64,000 nt of DNA, from positions 1-64,000 of the forward strand of contig LVLI01000013.1 in NCBI GenBank assembly GCA_001687465.1, written 5' to 3'. A program made the position numbers and the translations under genes. The DNA is from Halocafeteria seosinensis (taxonomy: Eukaryota; Sar; Bigyra; Bicosoecida). The first letter of the stretch is position 1. Each line of letters begins with the position of its first letter. The notes under the pieces are model-generated. The model ran no database searches, had not been told where the DNA came from, and worked only from the letters and a program-made list of their open reading frames with translations. This document shows positions 54,202 through 64,000 of the stretch, one piece after another.

Positions 54202-57200
54202 TTATGTAGCAGCGTGGAACTCTATGGACGATTGGGACCCACTATCCTGGTTATTGTTGGAATGCGATTCGCTGCTAACATTACTCAATTCTGCGAAACT
54301 CTGCTTCACCCTACGAAGACGTTCGCTTAAACTACTGCTGCTAGTTGTCCGAGAAACTGCGATTGTTTCCGTGCCACTTCGGTACATACGGGGCATCGAT
54401 AGGGAAGTGGAAGTCGTCGATCCATGTGTACTTCCCTGCGCCACCGTTACACTTGCACTGGCACTAGAAGCGGTCTCCGCTGGTAAGCTGTAAGTGTAAT
54501 AGGATTTGTCGAAAATGGGGGTTTGAGACCCAGTTTTCTGGGAGGATTCTTCCTCACTATCAGCATTTACGTCGATATGAACTGAACCCGTCGGGTTTAC
54601 TCGGATGCGGGAGTGGCTGAGGTCGTGGTCTACCTCCGAGCGGTCAGTTCCTGGTGTATGATAGTAATGGCTGCTGCCAGGATATTCTTGGGGCTGCTGC
54701 TGTGGTCCTTGCCAATATTCGGGATCTGATGCTGTTCTGCCAAAGTGTAAAGGTTGTCGTTCCCAGGCTTGAATTGGTGGGGATGTGTACCGGGCATTTT
54801 GGTTAAACGAGTCCAAAGACTGCTTCAAGGAGGAGATTTGTTCATTAGCTGTCTCAAGACCGGTGCGTAGACGTTTATTTTCCTTCTCAAGGGACGCCAC
54901 CTGAGTTCGTAGCTCGGTAGCCTCGTTGTCGTCCTCTTTAAGCTGCTCTTTCCAGCCCGCCAGCTCTGATTCCGTCTCAGCAAGACGCTTTGACAGAGAG
55001 TCTCTCTCTGCACGCAATGATTGCTGCTCTTCCTGCTCCATGTTCGCGTGCTGATACAAACTATCATATCGTTTTTGCAGATCCGTATATTCGTTATACC
55101 ACTTTTCCGCTTCCCTCTGCGCGGATTCCAGCTTCCTCATGGCGTTCTCACTTTGCTTACGAGCTTGATCCCCTTCAGAAGTGAGAGTTTGAAGGTCCTG
55201 ACCGAGAGCATTTTCCAACTCTTGCTGTTCCTGCTGAGCTTCTGCTAATCGCGTACTGAGGGACTGAACCTCCGATTCAGTATTTGCTAACTTAGTTTCT
55301 GTTTCCTCTAACCGGACGCGAAGATCCTCTGCTTCGTTGCGCGATCGGTTCTTCATCTCCACTTCTTTGTCGCATTTCTCTTTCCATTCCTGGACGCTCC
55401 CTTCCAACCGATTGCGCGACTCTTTCAACCTTTGGATCTCAGCTTTGGCAGCGGCCAGTCGCCCGGATTCTCGTCCGCCATTTTGTTCCGCCGTCGCGTA
55501 CGCTTCTCTACTCTCCTGCAACTCCCGTTTTACATTATCGAGCTGCAGCACCACACACTATGGTTACGGGGTACGCGAAAATACCATCTGGGAGATTTCC
55601 ACGGTCTTACCTCACTCTGCAACTCTTCTTTATCCGACTTAAGATTCCCGTTTTCCTTCTGTAGTTGGCGGTGTGACGACCTCGCATCTTCCAGTTCTTG
55701 CGCGATGGACGCTAAGCGTTCAGTGGAACCTTCTAGATCTGCTTGAAGTTGTGACACTTTCTGGCGAAGCTGTTCGTTTTCTTGTTGTGTAACTCTGTAT
55801 TGACTCTCACTAGCCGCTAAGGCACTCTTCAACTCGCTGATTTTGTTTTCAGCCTGGCTCAGGGCCGCTGCTCGTTCTCGAGCACCCATTGCGGCCTGAT
55901 TAAGAGCCTGTAAACGAGGCTGTGCACTCTCAGTTTCTTTCTCCAGGTGCTGTACTCGGGATAGAGTCGAATGGAAACGTTTCCCTATTTCACCAATGTC
56001 GCCACTAATTTGACCGTAAACTTCCTGCAACAGTCTCAACGCCCCTTCTAAACTTTGTGAGTCATCACCATGCTTACTCTCAGTATAAATGGAGGTATCC
56101 AATTCTCCGTGTTGTTTCCTTTTCTTTTCCTGCTGTGGCTTCCGTTCACCACCTACCGGTTTTGTAGATTCTAAGAGGGGCTGCATCACTTCTTGCCGCA
56201 ATGTCTCCATCTGAGACCGCATGGTTGAAATTGTCTCGCGGCTACGCTCAATCTCTCTAGACATACTACCGACACTGCGTTGTAAGCCCCTTCTTTCATC
56301 TCGGAGATTACGTATTTGGGTGTTCTGTTGTTTCAGTTTCGAGTTTTGACTCTCTGGGACGACAAATTGTGCAAGATAATAGGAGACTATACGAAAGCAC
56401 TATATCCAGTCTTGCCTACATACCAGCTAGCTCCGTCATCTCAGTGAGCTGCTGTTGAAGTTCTTCTATTCGTCGGTGAAGCTCATTTGTTTCATCTTGG
56501 TGAGACTTCGCGTTTTGTTCAATCCTTGTGTCCGCTTCGCTTAGCTTCTTCTTAGCACCCTCCAGTTCATCCTTGGTGCTGCGCAATTCGTTTTTTGCGT
56601 TTTCCAACTCAGTCTCTAAAGCCTCAACAGATTGCTTCTTTTCATCCAAGTCATTCTCCCGACTGAAAAACAACCATAACAAACAAGGTTCACGCCAACA
56701 TTTTGCGTTCATAACGGACACTTACTCGTGCACTCGTTGCAAGAGCATTTCTCTTTCCGTAACTAATTCTTTCTTTAGACGCTCACACTCCTTGCTCTTC
56801 GAGTCTCGTTCATTTCGCAAGTCATAAAATTGCTGCACAACTCAGCTCGCGTTCCACAGTGTCGCATAGACAGTATGCTAGCAACGTCAACTTACTTGCT
56901 CCGTCGCCCTAGATGAGTAAAGCGCTTCGTCTCTTTCCTTCTTTGCTTCGGAGAGCTGAGATCTGGTTTCAACTAATTTTTCTTCTAACGTGTCACGTTC
57001 AGATCTAACGCTTTCAAGCTGGTGTTTAACGTTCTCTTGCTCGAGTTGCAGATCTTCATACTGAGATTTCACGCTATACAGCTCATCGGAAGCGTGCTTA
57101 TATTTACTCTCGAGATGTTCAGTCCTATTCCGATATTCTTCCAGAGATGTTTGCAATCGAGAGGTTTCAGCTGATCGAGCTCTCTGCTCTTCTGCTAGGG

Positions 57201-60200
57201 CGGATTCGGCTTCGGTAGCTTTGTCCTCCGCTTGAGAAAGAGACGTCTTCAATTGGGATATCTGTAGCAAGTCCACGAGAAACATGACAGCACTTATTTG
57301 CAATAGGGACTGGACTACACGTACTTCGTTCCTCAGAGAGTGTATTTCTTCGTGTAGCCACCGCTTAGCTTCCCGTTTCTCCCGAGAGTCTCTTTCACCT
57401 CGAGACGCTGCATCTTGAAGTTTTTGTCCTGCATGCCGCAACCACCTGCCGGTTCGAGATAGCAGCGATCCCTGGACAAAACCCCACAGTAGCACATTTG
57501 CAACAATCCAACAACTACGTAGTCAGAACAATGCCCTTACTAGGTGAGGTGCGCCGTTGACTACCTCATCTGATTTCGCGAATTCCAGAGCGCGGTCCGC
57601 ACGTTCGATGATGACTCGTCCAGCGGCATCCATCACTGTGTAGGACGGCACGGACTGCAGCCTTGGATTTTGCCCCGACGAACTTGTCGCTCCTCCTTCT
57701 TCTTCCTCCGTAAGTGTTACAGTACCTTTCAACCGACGACCAGATGCAGTAGCTTCCTCTTCTTCTTCCCGTTCGGCTTCGCCTTCGTCAATCTCTGCAG
57801 CGGCTTTCTCTAGTGACTTCCACGACGTCTGCAGCGCAAGAAGCGATAACTACTGGTATAGGCATTCCATCCACCATCGAATACATACCTTGATGGATCG
57901 GAGGTTCGCAATTTCAGTATTCAAGGCATTATTTTGCGATTCCAAATTCGCAATGGTTGCATTTGCATTGGAGCTCTGAGTCTGCAACTCACTCGCCTTC
58001 TGCTTGTAATGCTCCATCGAGGTTTGAATCTGCACGTGGGCACACACAGTACAAACGACTGAGCGACGCTCTATGGTAAGACTCCTTCCGGTACTTACGG
58101 AAGTACACTCTTCTCGTAAATCCGCCAGCTTGGATTCCAACTCTTGATAGTGGCGGCGGTATTCCTGAAGCTCCCGTCGAGTAGAGTTGAGTCTTTCCTC
58201 AAGATCAGAGCCTGCCAAGCACCAAGAGGCTAAGCATTTTTCACGCAATACATGAACACTGAATCTGACTAACTTTGCTTGTAGTAATCGTCCTTCCCTC
58301 CTTCTGCATCGTCGAGCGCGCGTTCGGCCGATTGTAGCTTGCTGCGAGTCAGATCGTATTGCTCTTGCAACTCCTCCTTCTCGTTCTGCGAAGCGGTAAT
58401 GCAAAACCGTCCATACCCAAAGGACAGGCTATTTTACACAAGCGCCATACCTTCGCCTGCTGCGCTTCTTGCTTAGTTTCACGAATTGTCGATAGCAGCT
58501 CGTTTTGCACCGCAGTAAGCTCTTCTATTTCTCGCTCCTGCTTCACAGCATACCTGCGTTATTAGTTGCCTTGCTGCGGGGCACGAAGGCAAGGGTCTTA
58601 CCTTGCGTTTTAACTCTCGTTGACAAGACTGTGTCGTTGCGTCGACAGTTGCCGTATACTCTGTATTCGCACACACAAGCAGACAACGTCTACGGAGACA
58701 AGAACTATGTACCGACGGAAGGCATGCACGAACCTCGTTCATTATCCGCTCTTGTAGCCTGAGCTGACCGTTCAGATTCCTTCGATTTGCTTTCCGATGT
58801 CTCCAATTTCCCTTTTAAATCTAGGATATCTTGGTTAAGCCGCTTCTCCTTATTTTCCTTATCCTGCTTAGTTGAGTTACTCGGCTCGTAGATCCCCTGT
58901 TTTTGCGGTAGTAAACACAACGGTAACTTACTTGAATATAGTCCAGCAAGGCTGCTTTTTCCCTTTCTAAACGTTCTATATCACTCTCTTTGTTCGGGAC
59001 TTCGGGATATCCGTTTTGATGCTGTGCAGGAAGTGCACTGGTGTCGGATCCATACACATGCCTATGTCCCTTTGGAGTAACTTGCTCTTGCAGGCGTTCT
59101 AAGTCCTGTTCTAAAGTCCTGCATGTTTGCTCTTGCGCATCTCGTTCATCTTGTGCCACCTTGAGCTGACCTTTAAGGTTTGCTATCTCGCTTAATAACT
59201 TGGAAGAGCCTCCGTCTTTTCTATCGAAGCCCAGCTCTTCCACACGCGACTCCAGAGAATTTTCAAGAACCGAAATATATGCCCTTGCCTCTTCAGCACT
59301 TCTAGCCTCATTTCGAAGACTTCTGTGTATATCATCGCGGTCTTTCCTTAGTTTCTGGATTTCGCTCTGCGGGAGAGTGCGAACAATGAAGTCGCCTTTG
59401 AATCAATCTCACACACGAGAGTCAGCTTACCTGAAGCTGCTGGTTAGTCTGCTTGTAAGACTCCAACTCCCGACGAAGCTTATTGTTTTGGGTCTTAGGT
59501 GGTTCGTTGGTATCGCTGCGAGGAACTTCTTTGGAGCCTTGTGATTCCAGCTTCGCGACTTTGGAGCGCAGATGTTCGACTCGCGCCGCTGCTTGGGACC
59601 GTTCATGTTCTTTGCGTTCTAATGCACTCTTGGTTTGCTTCAGCTGAGTGCAGGAAAGGTGTCCACTTAAATACGTATAATACGGGTAGTAGTGGTATGA
59701 TACATACTTCTCTAGCGGTTCTATCTTGCTGTTCCCGAGTTTCGGATAGCTGCTTTTCCAGCCTCTTCAGCATTGTATTCTGATTGGATGCATTTCTTCG
59801 AGTCTCAGCTTCTTTCGATACTTGTTGGCTTTTCTGGTTTACATTCGTAGCCGGACTCTGCTTCAGCAAAGTGCAAATGGTGGGTTGTTTGTCGAGTGGG
59901 GATGACATCTATGTTAAGTAAAATACCTTACCATCGTCGAAGAGGGGATCGGAGTTCCTATATGAGACTCTTGTACGGGAAGAGGGTGTTCATTCCAGAT
60001 GTCACGGATGCGACGCTCACACAAGTTGGCGTAAGATTTCCATGATTGTAGTTCATTCTGCGAGTGAGCAACAAACCTTTGAAGCATCAACAAGATTGAG
60101 ACTCATTAATCCCCCTATCCTAGCACCCACATGTAATCTGGAGAGCTCCTCCGCCTGCTGCCGAATCTTAGACGCAAACTGTGAGTTATTTTGCGTGTCC

Positions 60201-60720
60201 CCATGGAAATATCCTGCATCAACCAGGGCCAGACATGGGACTTCTATTCCAGTCCTTTGTTGCAACGAAGTTAATCCTTACCACCTGCCGTTGAAGTCCT
60301 TCCCGACTGCGGTGTCTGCGTTTGTGGAGTATACTGCAGAGGAGCCTGAGCTAATTGGCTCAATGGCACCGCGGGAGAGCTCGGCGTCGAGGTAGATTGA
60401 ACGTGCCCGTAAGCTGTGCTCCCTGGAGCGCCGTCCTGTCCTTGGGAGAACGCCGTCGGCTGGTATTGCATCCGGGTATAGGACGACCCGACATCCATGG
60501 GAGCATGCCCTCTAGGCGCGCTACCAGGTCCACCCATGATATACTGTGAAAGAGCGGCATTGGACGGATATGGCGTCGATAAGACAGCTGGCCCTTCGGG
60601 GTGCTGCCATCCTGAGTGTCCCTGTGCAGCTTCATTGTAACGCGTAGAGGGGGCATATTCTACACCCTCCGCATGTTCTGTGTTTACGCAGGAGTAAGAC
60701 ATTTTCATACATGATGGCAT
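54202..60720 (-). CDS. Large coiled-coil protein, 19 exons, about 1,770 residues
   Basis: I could join 19 exons on the minus strand, from 60720-60282 to 55542-54202, all in frame with introns of 60-74 nt; one donor is GTTCGT (58733). The first roughly 150 residues are Gln/Pro/Ser/Gly-rich (many YxP and SxP), then comes a short globular-looking part (YANLCERRIRDIWNEHPLP). About 1,100 residues of nearly continuous heptad-rich coiled coil follow (for example LEQDLERLQEQ, LESKLADLREE, LEETETKLANTE). A Ser-rich, low-complexity C-terminus of about 200 residues closes it. This layout suits a centrosome, basal-body, Golgi or ciliary-rootlet scaffold, but coiled coils attract false similarity and no specific family is claimed. 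The ATG at 60720 is the first; ATG 60702 is also possible. Confidence 0.7.
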
Positions 60721-61620
60721 ACACAGCAGGCAGCATACTGTTAACGGCAGCCGTTAGAACACATACCATGGTGTCGATCGTCCATTTCAGTGGATGCATG
60801 AGGATTTGGACATTGCACCAGATGCTATGATCTCTCCAATGTAAACTCAATAACATTCAATACGTCGTACAGCTTCATTGTGTAACAATTTGTGTTTTCT
60901 ACAGCGATCAGCAATTTGTGAAGCAACTATAACTGCACGACTTCCTTAAGCCGACCCGACAGTCTGTCGGCGACAGAGTTCGTGATGCCCGAAGCAACTA
61001 AGTTTAGAGGGCTTATTGGCTGAGTCCAATTTAGGCTGCTTACGGGACACTATATCGTATCTTTGGTGTTCAAAGATATTGTTGAGAGTTTGCGTTGTAT
61101 TGTACAGAACCGTCTGTTGACAAATTATGATGCAAAGGCCGCAAAATAAGCATGCACACATTAAATATATCACATACCCTACGGTAGACTGCGAATTCCT
61201 GAATTTGAAGAACCAAATGCTCTGCTTTTAGTCTCCCAACAGAGCCTGATCGTATCAATTTTGTATGCCACATGATGCCCACATCTCGTGACGTTGAAGT
61301 TGAAGTGGCCTCCGTGCCTCTGAGAAAGTCGTGCGCGGCGAGTTGCGCCGCCCGAATTCTTTTGGGTCACCCTGCAATGCTTAGGCCAAGCTAATGGCTA
61401 ACTACGGGGATTGTAAACCACGCCTTATTTGCTGTTCCCAATCTCCACTTCGTTTGAATGAAATTGTTTGCTTCAACCTACACTTTACCAACGGAAACCA
61501 CAAAAAGGAATCAAAGGGGCGCAATACACCGAACACCTGCACAGGTAGCTGAGAGCTCCACTAGCATTGATTTAGATACCTACCACTTCCGGGTGTCTGT
61601 TTACGGCTAATCTACGGGAC
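60721..61620. promoter_or_regulatory. Divergent promoter region
   Basis: 900 bp between the starts of the coiled-coil gene (-) and the ubiquitin-like gene (+). Short ORFs on the minus strand (60632-61370) have no domains. Promoter elements or 5' untranslated exons for both genes should lie here, but I can mark none. Confidence 0.4.
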
Positions 61621-64000
61621 ATGGACATGGAGGAATCAGATGGAAACGCTTCCCTGAATCAACAGGAGTCCTCTCGTCGCCGATCGTCTGACGACGCTGG
61701 AACTCATTCAGACGACGACGATAGTCGACAAATTCATCCACTGAATAACCAAGAAGGTAGGTCAGTTTCTAATGCAACAGAGGATGATGGCGTAAGGCTC
61801 ACAGGTACAGCAGGGAACACACGACGAGAGATGTCGCAACCAGACCTGCCCCACGCTGAGAGGATTACAGTGCGCGTAAAGACTCTGGACGATACAATAT
61901 TTGAGGTCACTTGCTGTTCTTCCTCGACAATCGAGGAATTCAAGAGGGTCGTTCGATCAAGAACCGAATTGAGCATAGCCCGACAGCGGCTCATTTTCCA
62001 GGGACGTCAACTGCAAAACAACGACACCCTGGATTCTTACTCGGTAAGGAATGGAGCCACGTTGCATCTTGTAGCAAGGTAAGGGTAGCGGTCGCTTGCT
62101 GGATCTGCAATGTGCAATGGATTATGACAAGTAATAATTTGATGCAGACCGGCAAGTGCTGTTGGCGAGACAAGCAATGCGGCTACCTCGAACAACGTCA
62201 CGTCATCGGCTGCCAATCAGCCTCTATCGGAAGCGACAACAACACCTGTGGGAACTCAGGATGAGCTCGCAAGTGACGCTGAAGATGCGGTCAATCCTGT
62301 AGACTTTACGCAGCTAATTTCGGTGGCTGGCTCCCTAGGGCGTATCACCGACGCACTCACGATGAGGGGGGGCCAACGGCAAGCTGGAGGAAGGTTGATG
62401 GTCCCAACTAACAACGGGAACATGGTTATTGATGCTCCTGGGGGTGTAATACGACCTGATGGAGGAGTTGTTCCAGTCATGCAACGAGATCAGCCTGTCC
62501 GGCGTTGCCCTGGTCCCGCCTTTGAAACTCGGACGGCTGCTGATTCATATGCTGTAATGCGAGATAGGCTAGTGGCGGCAGACGCGATGGATGCAATACA
62601 TGGCGCCTGGGGTCGGCAGGGTCATGGGCAAGACGGCTATCTATACTACAGCGCAGACAGTTCTTCGACTTCTCAACGGAGTGCAGAAGCCAGTGCGACG
62701 TTGGCCGAGTCTCTTCGCCCACTGGACCCTTTGTGGCAGAATATAATGACTATGGAAACTGTAGCATCTGCCGTCGGGTGGAATGTTGAATGTGGATCAT
62801 CGAGAGAACCAGGTCAGGTCTGTGTAAGGTTTGCTCAACACCAGCTTCAGCCAACTGATTTCAATGAGTCCAAGCATCAGGGACAGCATGTAGCTTATTC
62901 GGCTGAACAACCTCACGATACTTATCGGAAATATATTTCCTCTTTACCGCGTTCTTATAAGCCTGCCAATGGTAAGCCTAGACGCAGATTCCTCGAAGGT
63001 CAGTGGGTGGACGTTTGTGATACCGTCCAAAAATGGCTGGAAGCTACTATCATGAAAGTGAGTGCGGGCCAGTGGTACCAAACTGCATCACCAGTCATAC
63101 AGACAACGAATGTTCCACAGATATCTGAAGATGGAAACCAAGCGTTTATTCACTACAATGGGTGGCCTGAAAGGTATGTCAACCCAGGCTGAAAACGACT
63201 GAGACGGGTTGCCTTGTTATTTCTTTCTCCTATTATGGAGAGCAGATGGGACGAGTGGATCAACGTGGACTCCCCCCGCATAGCTCCATTTCGTACAAGG
63301 ACAACACATGGTACGTGTGCCTTACTGCGTCTACAGAATCTTGAAATACAATAGACGCGCAATGCAGCTCTCGAGTCCCGTTCGTGCCCGGTCCCTGTGA
63401 CAATATGTAGAGAGTCTCCTGTCTTGCCAGTTAATTTCCAATCGTTGGATAAGCTGATCCCATACGCTGTCCCTTACGCGGAAACTACTACTAACATGCT
63501 GTGTCGGTTTGGTCACTTGATTAATGCGACCAGTTCGAATACGGCGAAGAGGACAGTTCGGAGAGAAGCGATGGCATCCGAAAGTGAAGACAACTTGGAG
63601 GGAGTGCTGGACGACCTTCAGGGGCCCCCGCCGTCGTGGGAAGGCGCGGTGGAGTGGAAGCGCTCCGATCAAGACGCTGGTGCAGCATCGCAAGGAGACA
63701 TTGATGAATCCCCAGGCACGAGGAAGACACGGACAGAGACGAGGCAAGCGTGCTTTGAGGCTCCAAGCTCTACCGACATCCGATCGCTGGCTCAACAACT
63801 TGCCCCTATGTACGTCATTACTCTCCTTAGAGAATCCCGTTCGCTGACCTATTGTAACTGCTATTAACGTAATTACAGGTTAGATCGACTCGGTAGATTT
63901 TACATTGATCTTTCCGCTCATGTTCAAAACATAGCAAACTCATTTCCATCCGAAGACAGTCTGGAAACCGCTCGCGCGCAACGAGCTTTGTCAATAGCGT
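61621..64000 (+). CDS. Ubiquitin-like domain plus chromo-barrel-like domain protein (3' end outside the window)
   Basis: Exons 61621-62078, 62148-63173, 63246-63310, 63368-63809 and 63879 onward, introns 57-72 nt; the gene continues past 64000. After an acidic start, residues 80-153 form a ubiquitin-like fold (ITVRVKTLDDTIFEVTC, EEFKRVVRSRTELS, QRLIFQGRQLQNNDTLDSY), ending without a GG cleavage site, so it is an integral domain as in BAG6 or ubiquilins. Much later comes EGQWVDVCDTVQKWLEATIM followed by FIHYNGWPERWDEWI and SPRIAPFRT. This is the Tudor-knot/chromo-barrel pattern with conserved W, HY.GW and DEW. The splice at 63174-63245 creates the DEW motif. The tail is acidic then LDRLGRFYIDLSAHV. 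The combination is unusual; a link between ubiquitin signalling and chromatin or protein quality control is only an inference. Confidence 0.75.

Noticed and set aside
58864-58931. A 35-nt intron acceptor in the coiled-coil gene
   Set aside because: An acceptor 33 bases further gives the same frame and a 68-nt intron that fits the gene's norm, so the shorter reading was dropped.
1-64000. CRISPR arrays, bacterial operons, Shine-Dalgarno sites or rRNA genes
   Set aside because: None seen; spliceosomal introns show that this is a eukaryotic nuclear region.

Overview
This window is nuclear DNA from a unicellular or simple eukaryote. Genes are split by short GT-AG introns. I could place about 70 introns by joining reading frames; nearly all are 55-90 nt, and the clear exceptions are a 217-nt intron in the NOP4-like gene and a 106-nt intron in the gene at 50421. 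A DNAAF3 homologue (cytoplasmic assembly of axonemal dynein arms) implies motile cilia or flagella. PEX3 implies peroxisomes. A mitochondrial EF-G with a presequence, an SFI1-type centrin-binding protein and a sigma-1 receptor/ERG2 protein fit a flagellated protist, flagellated alga or zoosporic lineage. I cannot name the species. Single Ns at 679, 2523, 7616 and 44721 mark a draft assembly.

There are two compartments. The left part (1-25.6 kb) is gene-poor and repeat-rich. It holds an inverted repeat around a SWIM zinc-finger gene of MULE type, two copies of a short hAT-like element (5.0-5.9 and 12.1-13.1 kb), cytochrome P450 remnants, Ulp1-like and ATPase-like remnants, two tandem duplications, and an unrecognised 265-residue ORF. 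Scattered in it are four apparently intact genes whose products each begin with one membrane anchor: a MycE-like methyltransferase, a glycosyltransferase-like protein, a tubulin-tyrosine-ligase-like ATP-grasp protein and a CAP10/POGLUT-like glycosyltransferase. Together they look like a Golgi-lumen glycan-modifying set.

The right part (25.6-64 kb) is dense with housekeeping genes: DNAAF3 (+), AP endonuclease (-), a derlin/UBAC2-like rhomboid pseudoprotease (+), an SFI1-like centrin-binding protein (-), a CHK2/RAD53-like FHA kinase (+), ribosomal protein eL39 (-), a 72-residue protein (+), mitochondrial EF-G1 (-), sigma-1 receptor/ERG2 (+), NOP4/RBM28 (+), an unknown 536-residue protein (+), PEX3 (-), a 19-exon coiled-coil protein of about 1,770 residues (-), and the 5' part of a ubiquitin-like plus chromo-barrel-like protein (+) that runs off the window. 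Neighbours are often convergent or divergent with small gaps, and no operon-like logic is visible. The biological themes on this side are cilia/centrosome (DNAAF3, SFI1, perhaps the coiled-coil protein), DNA damage (AP endonuclease, CHK2), ribosome and translation (eL39, NOP4, EF-G1) and ER/peroxisome membranes.
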